Both the position numbers and the translations under genes were made by a program. DNA of 64,000 nucleotides from Acidiflorens sp963847715 (GTDB lineage: Bacteria > Acidobacteriota > Terriglobia > Terriglobales > Acidobacteriaceae), in the NCBI GenBank assembly GCA_963847715.1, contig CAWKAZ010000005.1, positions 256,009-320,008 of the forward strand, in the 5' to 3' direction. The notes beneath the pieces are model-generated. The model did not search any database. It saw only the letters and a list, made by a program, of their open reading frames with translations, and was not told the DNA's origin. Shown here piece by piece: positions 32,909-44,821 of this stretch (its first letter is position 1; each line of letters begins with the position of its first letter).

Positions 32909-33472
32909 ATGAAAATCGGAGTCCTAGCTCTCCAGGGCGATTTCGACGCCCATCGCCGCCGTCTCGAAGAGCTCGGTGCGGACGTTTTGCTAATCAAGAA
33001 GCCGGAGCAACTCAGCGAAATAGACGGCCTGATTATTCCCGGCGGCGAATCGGGAACATTTCTCAAACTTCTCGGTACTGACGGATTCGCGAAACTCAAG
33101 GATTTTGTTCTCGCGAAACCAACCTTCGGCACGTGCGCAGGCTGCATCCTGCTCGCCACCGACGTGGAGAATCCGAAGCAAACCGGTCTTGGTGCGCTCG
33201 ACATCACCGTGCGCCGCAATGCCTACGGACGGCAGATCGACAGCTCCATCCGCGAAGGCCAATTTCTCGGAGAGCCGATTGAGATGGTCTTCATCCGCGC
33301 GCCAAAAATCGAGCGCATCGGAAGTGATGTGAAGGTGATTGCTACCGAAGGAATCGATCCGGTGTTAGTGCAGAGGGGGCAAACGCTGGCCGCAACCTTC
33401 CACCCGGAACTGAGCGCAGACCCGCGCATTCACAAGTATTTTCTGAATATGGTGGCAGGTAAGGGGAAGTGA
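32909..33472 (+). CDS. pdxT: Pyridoxal 5'-phosphate synthase glutaminase subunit PdxT
   Basis: 187 residues from ATG 32909; the upstream frame (to 32831) includes a G-run and is not coding. The glutamine amidotransferase triad is visible: Cys in FGTCAGC, His and Glu in TFHPELS, with LIIPGGESGTF. It supplies ammonia to PdxS for pyridoxal phosphate synthesis. It lies 3.6 kb from pdxS, not directly beside it. There is no strong ribosome site. Confidence 0.93.
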   Translation: MKIGVLALQGDFDAHRRRLEELGADVLLIKKPEQLSEIDGLIIPGGESGTFLKLLGTDGFAKLKDFVLAKPTFGTCAGCILLATDVENPKQTGLGALDITVRRNAYGRQIDSSIREGQFLGEPIEMVFIRAPKIERIGSDVKVIATEGIDPVLVQRGQTLAATFHPELSADPRIHKYFLNMVAGKGK

Positions 33473-33502
33473 AGCCGAGGAGGCTCTCGGCAGAAGATTA
33501 AA

Positions 33503-33670
33503 TTAGTCGTTTAGATGACGTCGAATTAAATTGGCGAGACCAATCAGGCCGCCGCCGAGCAACACCAGAAGTCCAGGTTCAGGGAGCGCCGAAGATCGAA
33601 CGACTGCGGGTTGCCCAAATGCGTTCGAAGCCAGCAGCAGAAGCAGTACGGCAGCGTACAGATTTCGCAA
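33503..33670 (-). CDS. Micro PEP-CTERM protein (signal peptide plus sorting signal)
   Basis: 55 residues starting at TTG 33670, which has AAGGAG 8 nt upstream. The order is a signal peptide (LRNLYAAVLLLLLASNAFGQ), about nine residues, then a PEP-CTERM tail (LPEPGLLVLLGGGLIGLANL, ending in RR). Such tails are recognized by exosortase and cleaved at the membrane. Almost no mature domain remains, so the product would be a peptide. A longer frame to 33778 exists but lacks a ribosome site. Confidence 0.6.
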   Translation of the reverse strand: MRNLYAAVLLLLLASNAFGQPAVVRSSALPEPGLLVLLGGGLIGLANLIRRHLND

Positions 33671-33922
33671 GGGTGAAGCTCCTTTCGCTCTATAGAGTGG
33701 CAAGTGGCTCTCCAACGGAGCGAATGGCAAAATTAATTTATGACCATCAGTTTTTGAGGAAAACAGCGAACTTAGCACGCCGAAAGTTACAGAGTTTCCA
33801 GAGGCCGCGAGAAACCGTGTGCAGCAGTTTGCACAATGTTACCCTCGGAATGCCACTTCGGGCGCGCAGCGCGGCTTTTGGCCTGTTCCGATACGCTGTG
33901 AAATCCTTCACCTGAACCCTTC

Positions 33923-35221
33923 ATGGAACCTCCTCCCGAGCTGGAGATTCGACGGGTATCATTCGCGTCGTATGCGCGCCTGATCGGCGGGAACCGGAAT
34001 TTTCGCCGTTTGTGGAGTGCGCAAGTTGTCAGCGAACTCGGCGATTGGTTCTACACGCTTGCCATCTACAACCTGCTGCTGCAACTCACGGGACGCGCCG
34101 GATCGGTTGCGCTGGCACTGGTGCTGCAGGTCTTGCCGCAGACCTTCATCGGTCCAACAGCCGGAGTCGTCAACGATCGCCTGCGACGCAAGAACGTGAT
34201 GATCGCATCCGATATTGGACGAATGCTGATCGTTTTCTGCATGCTACTGATCCGCTCAAGAGACAAAGTATGGATGGTCTATCCGCTCCTCATGGCAGAG
34301 ACGTTGCTCGCGGCCTTCTTTGAGCCAGCGCGCAACGCTGTGATCCCCAACATCGTGGATAAAGAAGACGTGGTCGTCGCAAACACACTCTCATCAACCA
34401 CGTGGTCAGTGAATCTGATGGTGGGAGCGACGCTCGGTGGAGCAGTCGCGGCGTTCTTTGGACGCGATGCGGTGTTTGGGCTGAACGCGCTGTCGTTTGC
34501 GGTCTCTGCGGCGCTGATCGGGCGAATGCGTTTTGCCGAGCCCCACGCCGAAGGTGGCCATCCGTTCCACGTCCGCGAACTATTCGATTTCTCGCCCATC
34601 CTGGCGGGCATTCGTTATGTGCGCTCGCAAGTGCGGCTGCGTGCGACAGTGTTCGTCAAGTTCGGCAACTTGATTATTGGCCCAGGATGGGTGCTCTTTA
34701 CGGTCATGGGGCAAAGCGAATTTGCCGTGCGCTGGCGCGGCATGGCTCCGGAACGCGGCGCGTTTCTTGGCATGAGCCTGCTGCTCGGAGCACGAGGACT
34801 CGGCGCGTTACTCGGCCCAGTTATGACCGCTTCCTGGGCAGGACATTGGAAGCGTCGCCTGGAAGTTGCCATTTTCTGGGGATATCTAGCCGCCGGCGCC
34901 GGATACATGTTGCTGAGTGTTTCAGGACACCTGTGGCAGGCTTGCCTCTGTGTCGTTTTGGCGCACTTTGGCAGCTCCATCGTCTGGGTGTTTTCGACCA
35001 CCCTTTTGCAGATCCAAACAGACGACAAGTTTCGCGGCCGCGTCTTCGCCGCTGATCTTGGTCTGTCGATGTTTACGGTTGCAGCCGGAGCCTACCTTGC
35101 CGGGCGCTTCGTGGACTGGGGATTCGCGGCCCGGAATGTGGCCAGCGTCGCTGGCATGCTGATGCTCATCCCGGCTGCTTTGTGGGCACTGTCAGCGAGG
35201 AAGAATCGGGTCATCGGGTGA
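33923..35221 (+). CDS. MFS transporter, DHA3/EntS-like exporter
   Basis: 432 residues with 12 membrane helices. The start FRRLWSAQVVSELGDWFYTLA and the loop GVVNDRLRRKNVMIASDIGRM are the DHA3 pattern, shared with enterobactin and macrolide exporters; FFEPARNAVIPNIV and KFRGRVFAADLGLSMF also fit. It probably exports a drug or siderophore by proton antiport. The last codons overlap the 8-bp array at 35207. Confidence 0.85.
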   Translation: MEPPPELEIRRVSFASYARLIGGNRNFRRLWSAQVVSELGDWFYTLAIYNLLLQLTGRAGSVALALVLQVLPQTFIGPTAGVVNDRLRRKNVMIASDIGRMLIVFCMLLIRSRDKVWMVYPLLMAETLLAAFFEPARNAVIPNIVDKEDVVVANTLSSTTWSVNLMVGATLGGAVAAFFGRDAVFGLNALSFAVSAALIGRMRFAEPHAEGGHPFHVRELFDFSPILAGIRYVRSQVRLRATVFVKFGNLIIGPGWVLFTVMGQSEFAVRWRGMAPERGAFLGMSLLLGARGLGALLGPVMTASWAGHWKRRLEVAIFWGYLAAGAGYMLLSVSGHLWQACLCVVLAHFGSSIVWVFSTTLLQIQTDDKFRGRVFAADLGLSMFTVAAGAYLAGRFVDWGFAARNVASVAGMLMLIPAALWALSARKNRVIG

Positions 35222-35238
35222 TTGGGTCATCGGATCAT
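35207..35238. repeat. 8-bp tandem array (CGGGTCAT type)
   Basis: Four units of CGGGTCAT/CGGGTGAT/TGGGTCAT/CGGATCAT begin inside the last codons of the MFS gene and pass its stop. A diverged complementary stretch (35264-35284) could pair with it as a terminator-like hairpin. Confidence 0.6.
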
Positions 35239-35291
35239 CTGAAGCCTCATGGCGTTCGTCTTCCGATGAGCCGATGGTCAGATCGCGCGAT

Positions 35292-35648
35292 TCACTTCAG
35301 TTCATCGATCTTTATCTCGTCGATCTTTGCCGCCAGGATGAAATCCGATTCGGTTAAGCCGTCGACCGCATGCGTCCAGAGCGTGATCTCGACTTTGCCC
35401 CAACCCAGCAGGATGTCGGGATGATGGCCCTGTTGCTCGGCGAGTTCGCCGACACGATTCACGAAGGCGAGCGCGGATTTAAAATCGGGAAACTTGTAGG
35501 TTTGGACTATGTGATGCTCATCGATGATGGTCCACTGCGCGGGGTCCGCGAGCATTCGGTGGAGATTGGAGATCTCCTTCCCCTTGAGAGGGGGAATTCC
35601 TCCACGGCAAGGAACACAGCTTCGGTCGGCAAGCGTAGTCTTGCTCAC
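35292..35648 (-). CDS. phhB: 4a-hydroxytetrahydrobiopterin dehydratase
   Basis: 118 residues with the PCD/DCoH signature: AFVNRVGELAEQQGHHPDILLGWGKVEITLWTHA has the active-site histidines in GHHPD. It recycles pterin cofactor of aromatic amino acid hydroxylases; no hydroxylase gene is in this window. An N-terminal extension of about 25 residues (CVPCRGGIPPLKGKEI) precedes the domain. It follows ssb on the same strand. Confidence 0.9.
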   Translation of the reverse strand: MSKTTLADRSCVPCRGGIPPLKGKEISNLHRMLADPAQWTIIDEHHIVQTYKFPDFKSALAFVNRVGELAEQQGHHPDILLGWGKVEITLWTHAVDGLTESDFILAAKIDEIKIDELK

Positions 35649-35657
35649 AACATTTTC

Positions 35658-36140
35658 CTAGAACGGAATGTCTTCATCCGTAATCGGAGAACTTCCGGCT
35701 GGCGCGTGCTCCGGTTCGGGAGCGCTCTGGTCGAAGTTGTTGCCGCCTGATGCGGCCGAACTGCCGCGCGAGTATGAGCCTCCGCCTTCTCCAGCTTCGC
35801 CGCGTCCGCCAAGCAGAACGAGATCGTTGGCTACTACTTCGGTCATGTATTTCTTCTGTCCCGACGTTTTGTCGTCCCAGGAGCGGGTCTGCAGGCGGCC
35901 TTCAATGTAGACCTTGCCACCTTTTTTCAAGTATTCGCCGGCAATCTCCGCCAGCCGTTGCCAGAGCACGACGTTGTGCCACTCGGTGCGATCCTGCCAG
36001 TTGCCGTCTTTGCCTTTGAAACGCTCGTTGGTCGCTAGCGTGATCTTCGCGACGGGCGTGCCTTGCGGCGTGAACTTTACTTCGGGATCTTTGCCGAGGT
36101 TTCCAATCAGAATGACTTTGTTTACGCTTTTTCCGGCCAT
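35658..36140 (-). CDS. ssb: Single-stranded DNA-binding protein
   Basis: 160 residues. An OB-fold (KVILIGNLGKDPEVKFTPQG, TEWHNVVLWQRLAEIAGEYLKKG) is followed by the Gly/Ser-rich linker and the acidic tip ITDEDIPF, which recruits replication and repair partners. It is a full-length chromosomal type. It shares its strand with phhB, 10 bp downstream. Confidence 0.95.
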   Translation of the reverse strand: MAGKSVNKVILIGNLGKDPEVKFTPQGTPVAKITLATNERFKGKDGNWQDRTEWHNVVLWQRLAEIAGEYLKKGGKVYIEGRLQTRSWDDKTSGQKKYMTEVVANDLVLLGGRGEAGEGGGSYSRGSSAASGGNNFDQSAPEPEHAPAGSSPITDEDIPF

Positions 36141-36262
36141 GAGTGCGCGCTCCTTCGCGAAGGCTGACTTAGATACGGCCTTTGAGTCGAAACTATATCA
36201 GAATCAGACGACCCCGAGTCGGTGTCGCACGTACACCGGATTTGTGACAATTCGGCTCGCGA

Positions 36263-36688
36263 TCAGGACATCTGAAACAGCATCAAGTACACGATCACGC
36301 CCGTGACAGAGACATATAGCCAGATTGGAAATGTCCAGCGGGCGATGGCTCGGTGGCGGTCAAACTGCTCGCGCAGCGCGCGCGTCAACGTGATCAAGAC
36401 CATCGGTACGATGACGATTGCTAAAGTGGTATGCGAGATCAGAATGGCGAAGTAAATCAACCGAACTAGGCCCGTGCCGTGAAAATAGACAATTCCGCCG
36501 TGGCCCGGCCAGTGGTAGTACAAGTACGAAATCAGGAAAAGGGTAGAGGTGCCAAAAGCGGTCAGCATGACCGCACGGTGCGCGGCCATTTTGCCGCGCG
36601 CAATCAGCGCGCGCCCGACAACCAGCAGCACGGCGCTGCATCCGTTCAGCGTGGCGTTGATCTTGGGAAAAATAGAGTAGTCAGTCAT
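36263..36688 (-). CDS. DUF420 membrane protein (CtaM-like)
   Basis: 141 residues with four hydrophobic helices. DUF420 landmarks are PKINATLNGCSAVLLVVG, HRAVMLTAF, YYHWPGHGG and ISHTTLAIV. Family proteins assist cytochrome aa3 oxidase assembly in Bacillus-related species. The heme A synthase at 15781 would serve the same oxidase, although the two genes are 20 kb apart here. Confidence 0.85.
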   Translation of the reverse strand: MTDYSIFPKINATLNGCSAVLLVVGRALIARGKMAAHRAVMLTAFGTSTLFLISYLYYHWPGHGGIVYFHGTGLVRLIYFAILISHTTLAIVIVPMVLITLTRALREQFDRHRAIARWTFPIWLYVSVTGVIVYLMLFQMS

Positions 36689-36742
36689 GAGCGAAGTCTA
36701 GTTGTACGGGTAGGAGGTTGCTTTTGGCAAGGTAAGAAATAA

Positions 36743-36827
36743 GGTTTCAAGGTTTCAGAGTTTCAAGGTTTCAGGAAAGACTCGGAGCAGATTCTTTGAA
36801 ACCCTGAAACCTTGAAACTTTGAAACC
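36743..36827. repeat. Inverted pair of 8-bp arrays
   Basis: Left arm 36743-36774 has four GGTTTCAA-type units. Right arm 36796-36827 has four TTGAAACC-type units, complementary to it. The loop is 21 nt. It lies in the divergent promoter gap between the DUF420 gene and lepB, so it is not placed as a terminator for either. Confidence 0.7.
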
Positions 36828-36883
36828 CGGATCTGGCACGTCCTCTTACCTCCGGCACCACTTGCGTATAAACTAATCGCACA

Positions 36884-37459
36884 ATGTCTGACGTGGGGAG
36901 CCCGCAGCCGCCGGCTCCGGTGAATGCAAACGAATCGAGCGGACGCCCGCTGCCAGTGGTGGCGGTCTGGGCGCGTGACCTTCTCGTTTCACTCGCGATC
37001 TCCGCGTTCATCATCATCTTTCTCTACCAGCCGGTGAAGGTCGAAGGCACCAGCATGATGCCAGGCCTTGAAGACCAGGAACGCATCTTCGTCAACAAGT
37101 TTGTGTATCGGTGGGAGCCGATTCAACGCGGCGACATTGTCGTCTTCCGCTATCCGCGCGACACTTCGAAGAGCTACATCAAGCGCGTCATTGGAACTGC
37201 CGGCGACCATATCCGCATTGAAAACGGACAGGTCTATGTGAACGGCGAGGCGATCGACGAAGATTACGTTCCCAGCGATTATGCCGACGCCCGGTCGTAC
37301 GGCGAAATCGTTGTCCCTGCGAACAGTTTCTTTGTTCTCGGCGACCATCGCACCATGTCGAACGACAGCAGGGACTTCGGCACGGTGAACGAGCGCTACA
37401 TCTATGGCAAGGCTGTGTTTGGATACTGGCCGATGGAGAAGGTGGGACGCCTGCGGTAG
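36884..37459 (+). CDS. lepB: Signal peptidase I
   Basis: 191 residues. One membrane anchor (LLVSLAISAFIIIFLYQ) precedes box B GTSMMPGL (catalytic Ser), box D YIKRVIGTAGD (catalytic Lys) and box E LGDHRTMSNDSRDFG. It removes signal peptides from exported proteins, of which there are many in this window. Pro/Asn-rich N-terminal tail. It starts at ATG 36884. Confidence 0.95.
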   Translation: MSDVGSPQPPAPVNANESSGRPLPVVAVWARDLLVSLAISAFIIIFLYQPVKVEGTSMMPGLEDQERIFVNKFVYRWEPIQRGDIVVFRYPRDTSKSYIKRVIGTAGDHIRIENGQVYVNGEAIDEDYVPSDYADARSYGEIVVPANSFFVLGDHRTMSNDSRDFGTVNERYIYGKAVFGYWPMEKVGRLR

Positions 37460-37555
37460 GTCTGGTTCTCAGTGTCAGTCGTCAGTTTTCAGTAAAACCA
37501 AAGTCTTCAGTAAAACCAAAACAATGCCGGTGGTCTCCTAGCCAACCAGATTTTC

Positions 37556-37583
37556 CTGACGGCTGAGGGCTGATGGCTGACAG
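37556..37583. repeat. 7-bp tandem array (CTGACGG type) before carA
   Basis: Four units CTGACGG/CTGAGGG/CTGATGG/CTGACAG end in a run of six T. A related TCAGTCG-type array lies at about 37469-37495. Together they are partly complementary, and the T run could make this a terminator for lepB. Confidence 0.55.
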
Positions 37584-37647
37584 CTTTTTTCCGACAATCC
37601 ACAGTCTCTCCTGCTATCATTCGTAAAATCCACTCCCAGGAGTAACA

Positions 37648-38787
37648 ATGCAAGCAACGCTTGCACTCGAAGACGGTAGAGTCTTCCGAGGCAAAGGCTA
37701 CGGCGCCAAAGGCGAGTGCTCCGGCGAAGTCGTTTTTAATACTTCTATTACCGGCTACCAGGAAATTTTCACCGACCCCTCCTATGCGGGACAGATCGTC
37801 GTCCTGACCAACCCCGAAATCGGAAATTACGGGACCAATCCCGAAGACAACGAGTCGCAACGGCCCTATATCGAGGGACTGATCGTTCGCGAGTTCTCGA
37901 AGGTGAGTTCCAATTGGCGCTCGCAGCAGGTCACCGACGAGTTCATGGAGCAGTTCAAGATTCCGGTGCTCGCCGATATCGACACGCGCGCACTGGTGCG
38001 CCACCTGCGCACGTATGGCGTGATGCGCGGGGTGATCTCGACGCTGGAAGGTGACGCGGAGAAACTCGTTGCCAAGGCGCGGGCGATTCCTAAGATGGAT
38101 GGCCAGGATCTGGCAAAGGTCGTTTCGACCAACCACACTTATGTTTGGGAGACCGGCGAACGCTCGCACCTGCCGGATGAAATCGTCGGAGTAAAAGATG
38201 AGCCGGCGCGCTTTCACGTAGTCGCCTACGACTTCGGGATCAAGCAGAACATCCTGCGCAAGCTGCGCGGGGAGGGCTGCAAGGTCACGGTAGTTCCGGC
38301 GCAGACGACCGCAGAGGATGTCCTGGCGCTGAAACCCGACGGCGTGTTTCTGTCGAACGGGCCGGGCGATCCTGAACCCTGCACTTATGCCGTGGACAAC
38401 ATTCGCCGCCTGATGGGACGCCAGCCGATCTTCGGAATCTGCCTGGGACATCAACTGACCGGCATCGCTCTCGGCGGTAAGACTTTCAAGCTGAAGTTTG
38501 GACACCATGGCGGGAATCATCCGGTCAAGCAGTTGCAGAGCGGCAAGATCGAAATCACCTCCCACAATCACAACTTTGCCGTCGATCCCGATTCGCTGCC
38601 GCAAAGCGAAGTCGAATTGACGCACATGGACCTGAACGACAACACACTTGAAGGCATGCGGCACCGGAATCTGCCGCTCTTTACGGTGCAATACCACCCG
38701 GAAGCGGCACCGGGGCCGCACGATTCGCATTATTTGTTTAAGGATTTCGTGAAGATGATGGAGGAATGCAAGGCCGGTGGTCGGTGA
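37648..38787 (+). CDS. carA: Carbamoyl-phosphate synthase small (glutaminase) subunit
   Basis: 379 residues. The N-terminal domain starts ATLALEDGRVFRGKGYGAKGE, with GYQEIFTDPSYAGQIVV. The glutaminase domain has IFGICLGHQL (nucleophile Cys) and QYHPEAAPGPHDS (His and Glu). It makes ammonia from glutamine for CarB. carB follows, but one gene intervenes, which is unusual. The start has CAGGAG 6 nt upstream. Confidence 0.95.
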   Translation: MQATLALEDGRVFRGKGYGAKGECSGEVVFNTSITGYQEIFTDPSYAGQIVVLTNPEIGNYGTNPEDNESQRPYIEGLIVREFSKVSSNWRSQQVTDEFMEQFKIPVLADIDTRALVRHLRTYGVMRGVISTLEGDAEKLVAKARAIPKMDGQDLAKVVSTNHTYVWETGERSHLPDEIVGVKDEPARFHVVAYDFGIKQNILRKLRGEGCKVTVVPAQTTAEDVLALKPDGVFLSNGPGDPEPCTYAVDNIRRLMGRQPIFGICLGHQLTGIALGGKTFKLKFGHHGGNHPVKQLQSGKIEITSHNHNFAVDPDSLPQSEVELTHMDLNDNTLEGMRHRNLPLFTVQYHPEAAPGPHDSHYLFKDFVKMMEECKAGGR

Positions 38788-38822
38788 TCAGTGGGCAGGG
38801 CCAGTTTCTGTAGGAGGACAGC

Positions 38823-39311
38823 ATGAGGTATTGGGTGGCGATTCTCGCGACGCTGTGTCTGGTATCTCTGCGAGCGGACGCCTGCTGGCAGATGGACCAG
38901 AATCCCATCGTGATCAAAGCGATGTCCCTTAACGGACGTGCGATCGATCATGATCGGCCCTATAGCGGACTACGGTTTGAGCTGCACCGTGCCATCACCT
39001 TTGATCGCGAAGAGAGGTGGAAAACGGGTATTTGGAATCCAGAGATTTTCAAGTCCACCAGCCTCGATCGCGAAGAGGGGCCCAAAAGGCTTTGGAAGCC
39101 TGAGATTCTCAAGGTAGCTACGGCTGATTCTAGCGGTCTGTTCAGCTTTGGTGAGGTTCCACCGGGCCGATACTGGGTGGTTTTGGGCAGGGGATCAATG
39201 AACTTTGCCGTAGAGCTTGTCGATTCAAACGGCAAACCGCCATACAAACGGCTTTTTTACAACTCTTTTGCGGATGGCTGCGAAGAACTGAAAGTTGAAG
39301 ATACGCGTTAG
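38823..39311 (+). CDS. Secreted hypothetical protein with carboxypeptidase-regulatory-like fold
   Basis: 162 residues with a signal peptide (WVAILATLCLVSLRADA). The end (ADSSGLFSFGEVPPGRYWVVLG) resembles the carboxypeptidase regulatory-like beta sandwich. The middle is an internal duplication of about 21 residues (FDREERWKTGIWNPEIFK and LDREEGPKRLWKPEIL). It lies between carA and carB and has no obvious link to pyrimidines, so it looks inserted. AGGAGG precedes its ATG. Confidence 0.6.
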   Translation: MRYWVAILATLCLVSLRADACWQMDQNPIVIKAMSLNGRAIDHDRPYSGLRFELHRAITFDREERWKTGIWNPEIFKSTSLDREEGPKRLWKPEILKVATADSSGLFSFGEVPPGRYWVVLGRGSMNFAVELVDSNGKPPYKRLFYNSFADGCEELKVEDTR

Positions 39312-39390
39312 CAGAATGATGAAGGAACGCTGGCACTTGCGTGGCTTCATCGCGGTAGGGTTTGGCGGTGCGCGCCCCATGCGCCAAGCG

Positions 39391-39418
39391 AACGACAAGC
39401 GACTAATGACCAACGACT
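39391..39418. repeat. 7-bp tandem array at the carB start
   Basis: Four heptamers AACGACA/AGCGACT/AATGACC/AACGACT end 8 bp before the carB ATG, exactly where a ribosome binding site is expected. None is visible there. Confidence 0.6.
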
Positions 39419-39426
39419 AAATATCA

Positions 39427-42729
<3,303 letters not shown>

Positions 42730-42737
42730 ATGAACGC

Positions 42738-43214
42738 ATGACCAGGGTACCGTTCGCCATCTCTGCGGTCTTGATTCTTCCGGTAGTAGTTATGGCGGTC
42801 GTGATGGGGCCAACAGCGTTCGATCTGGTTTTTCACCGCCGTCCACCCGAGCGCTTTCTGATTCCCGCCGGATACACAGGGTGGGTTCACATCGATTTTC
42901 GCCAGAAGGATGCCCCGCCGTTGCCCTCGGAAGATGGACGTCTTGTATTCAAACTAGACGAGCACGGTACCTTGCGCACTTCTTCCACTCCGCAGTCGGG
43001 TCACGGCAAGGACGATTATTTCTACTATTCCGGAGACCAGCGCACGCCACTTTCGAATGCCGGCGTCTGCAAGGGTGGTATGGTCTGGAAACTTGAGACC
43101 ACGGTCAACGAGAGCGGCCCGACGACTTCTGCCCGCTTCTATGTCGGAACCGAACAACAGTTTCGACACGAAGTCGATCCGACTGCTAAAGACTGGCCTG
43201 TCTGCGAGCGTTGA
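42738..43214 (+). CDS. Hypothetical protein with N-terminal membrane anchor
   Basis: 158 residues. The first 30 form a hydrophobic anchor or signal (ISAVLILPVVVMAVVMG). The exposed part has RFLIPAGYTGWVHIDFRQKDAP, a pattern seen in small extracytoplasmic proteins such as DUF6843; I hold that lightly. It starts 8 bp after carB and may share its transcript. The function is unknown. Confidence 0.55.
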   Translation: MTRVPFAISAVLILPVVVMAVVMGPTAFDLVFHRRPPERFLIPAGYTGWVHIDFRQKDAPPLPSEDGRLVFKLDEHGTLRTSSTPQSGHGKDDYFYYSGDQRTPLSNAGVCKGGMVWKLETTVNESGPTTSARFYVGTEQQFRHEVDPTAKDWPVCER

Positions 43215-43291
43215 ATGGACGCAGTCACTCGTCACTGCCGGCACTGGGCCTAAAATGCTACGATGACTTTGGCTCGCAGTCGGAGTGAAGA

Positions 43292-43531
43292 ATGATCGGC
43301 ATCGTCGGGTTTCACGTCCTGATGTTGCTTCTCGGCATCGGAATTGCCGTTCGCGTTATTTCGGCACAGCGCGTCAGCAATGCCCTCAGCTACCTGCACA
43401 CAACGATCGGGATTACCACGCCTCCGCTTGAACAAGTGCCGATGATTGCGATCATCTGGATCGTGTCCACCGTGGTCATCGTTGACGGGTGCCTTCTGCT
43501 ATTGGTCTTCATCACCAAACTGCTGCACTAA
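43292..43531 (+). CDS. Small two-helix membrane protein
   Basis: 79 residues. Two hydrophobic helices are visible, GFHVLMLLLGIGIAVRVI and MIAIIWIVSTVVIVDGCLLLLVFI. No motif is known. It follows the carB-linked gene by 77 bp on the same strand. It starts ATG 43292, after GTGAAGA. Confidence 0.5.
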   Translation: MIGIVGFHVLMLLLGIGIAVRVISAQRVSNALSYLHTTIGITTPPLEQVPMIAIIWIVSTVVIVDGCLLLLVFITKLLH

Positions 43532-43628
43532 AGATGACAAGTTGAGCCGGAAGCCCGATAATTTGAGGGTGACGTCTTGTGCCGAGGATTAGCGACTAAC
43601 AACCGGCGACAAATCACTGGAGCTACTA

Positions 43629-44714
43629 ATGCTTTTGTCTGGAATCTTCCCGCCCATTTCTACACCGTTCAACGCAGACGGGGAAGTCTATTACAAGAAG
43701 ATTGAGTCAAACGTCGAACGCTACTCGCGCACGCCGGTTGCTGGCATCGTAGTTCAGGGCTCGACTGGCGAAGCCATTCTGCTCTCTGATCAGGAACGTC
43801 GCGATGTCATGAAGGCCGCGATCGCCGCCGCTGCACCCAACAAAGTCATGATTGCAGGGACCGGCATTGAGTCTGCGCATGAGACCTTGCGGCTCACCGA
43901 ATATGCGGCGGAGCTTGGATACGACGCCGCCATGGTGCGGACTCCGCATTACTACAAGAAGCAGATGGCGCCCGCCAACCTGCTCGCTTTTTATCGCACT
44001 GTCGCAGACCGGTCATCGCTGCCGATCATCATCTACAACTTTCCGCAAGCTACCGGTTACGACATGCCGGCCGAGGTCGTTATCGAACTGGCTGGGCATC
44101 CCAACATTGCAGCCATCAAGGAATCAGGCGGCAATCTCGATAAAGTGAAAGCGATGGTTGAAGGAACGCGCCACGTGAAGCGGCAAGCAACCGTCACGGA
44201 GACGTTCGAAGCGGTAACTCCGCGCATGTTGAAGGCTGCTGCCGCGGAGAGCGAAAAGCAGAGCAGGGAACTGGTCAGCGTATCGTCGCTCACGGGCGGC
44301 GCCACTGAGGCACCTTCAAAACCGTCATCGTCCGCCGTAACCGTAGTTGGCAAATTGAAAACGCGACAGAAGGAAGTTGGCTTCCAGGTGATGGTCGGAG
44401 CGGCGCACCAACTCGAGCCGTCGCTTGGGCTGGGAGCAGTCGGCGCGATCCTCGCTTTCGCATGTCCGGCTCCCATGGCGTGCTACGAAATCTACGCTGC
44501 CCTGAAGGATGGTGACACAGCCCTCGCCCGAGAAAAGCAGGATCGCGTGAAACTGGCTGCCCAGCGCGTGGTCGGGGAGCTCGGGGTGCCGGGCGTGAAG
44601 TATTCGATGGACCTCAACGGCTATTATGGGGGTCCGGCACGGCTGCCGTTCTTGCCGCTTTCCGGCGAACAGAAGACTGAAATTGAGAAGCTGATGGCGG
44701 GGATTAAGAGCTAG
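43629..44714 (+). CDS. DapA-family (DHDPS/NAL) aldolase with an insertion
   Basis: 361 residues, about 65 longer than usual DapA. Core motifs are intact: ISTPFNADGEV, VQGSTGEAILLSDQER, YNFPQATGYDM (active-site Tyr) and IAAIKESGGNLDK (Schiff-base Lys). Residues about 185-250 are an unusual Ser/Ala/Lys-rich insertion (EKQSRELVSVSSLTGG, then APSKPSSSA) just after the lysine strand. Substrate may be a 2-keto acid other than pyruvate/aspartate semialdehyde. A GGAGC site precedes ATG 43629. Confidence 0.75.
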   Translation: MLLSGIFPPISTPFNADGEVYYKKIESNVERYSRTPVAGIVVQGSTGEAILLSDQERRDVMKAAIAAAAPNKVMIAGTGIESAHETLRLTEYAAELGYDAAMVRTPHYYKKQMAPANLLAFYRTVADRSSLPIIIYNFPQATGYDMPAEVVIELAGHPNIAAIKESGGNLDKVKAMVEGTRHVKRQATVTETFEAVTPRMLKAAAAESEKQSRELVSVSSLTGGATEAPSKPSSSAVTVVGKLKTRQKEVGFQVMVGAAHQLEPSLGLGAVGAILAFACPAPMACYEIYAALKDGDTALAREKQDRVKLAAQRVVGELGVPGVKYSMDLNGYYGGPARLPFLPLSGEQKTEIEKLMAGIKS

Positions 44715-44821
44715 CCAGCTGTGAGCTAATGTCTCAGCTCGAAATCCCGGCGGCTAGCTTTCACCAACTTAAAGCCCACTTTCCATTGCCGTTCTGTTAT
44801 TCCTATGCCACAATCCGGTGC

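Noticed and set aside
37507..38730. 407-residue minus-strand frame opposite carA
   Set aside because: It mirrors carA with His/Arg/Val-rich composition and has no recognizable domain.
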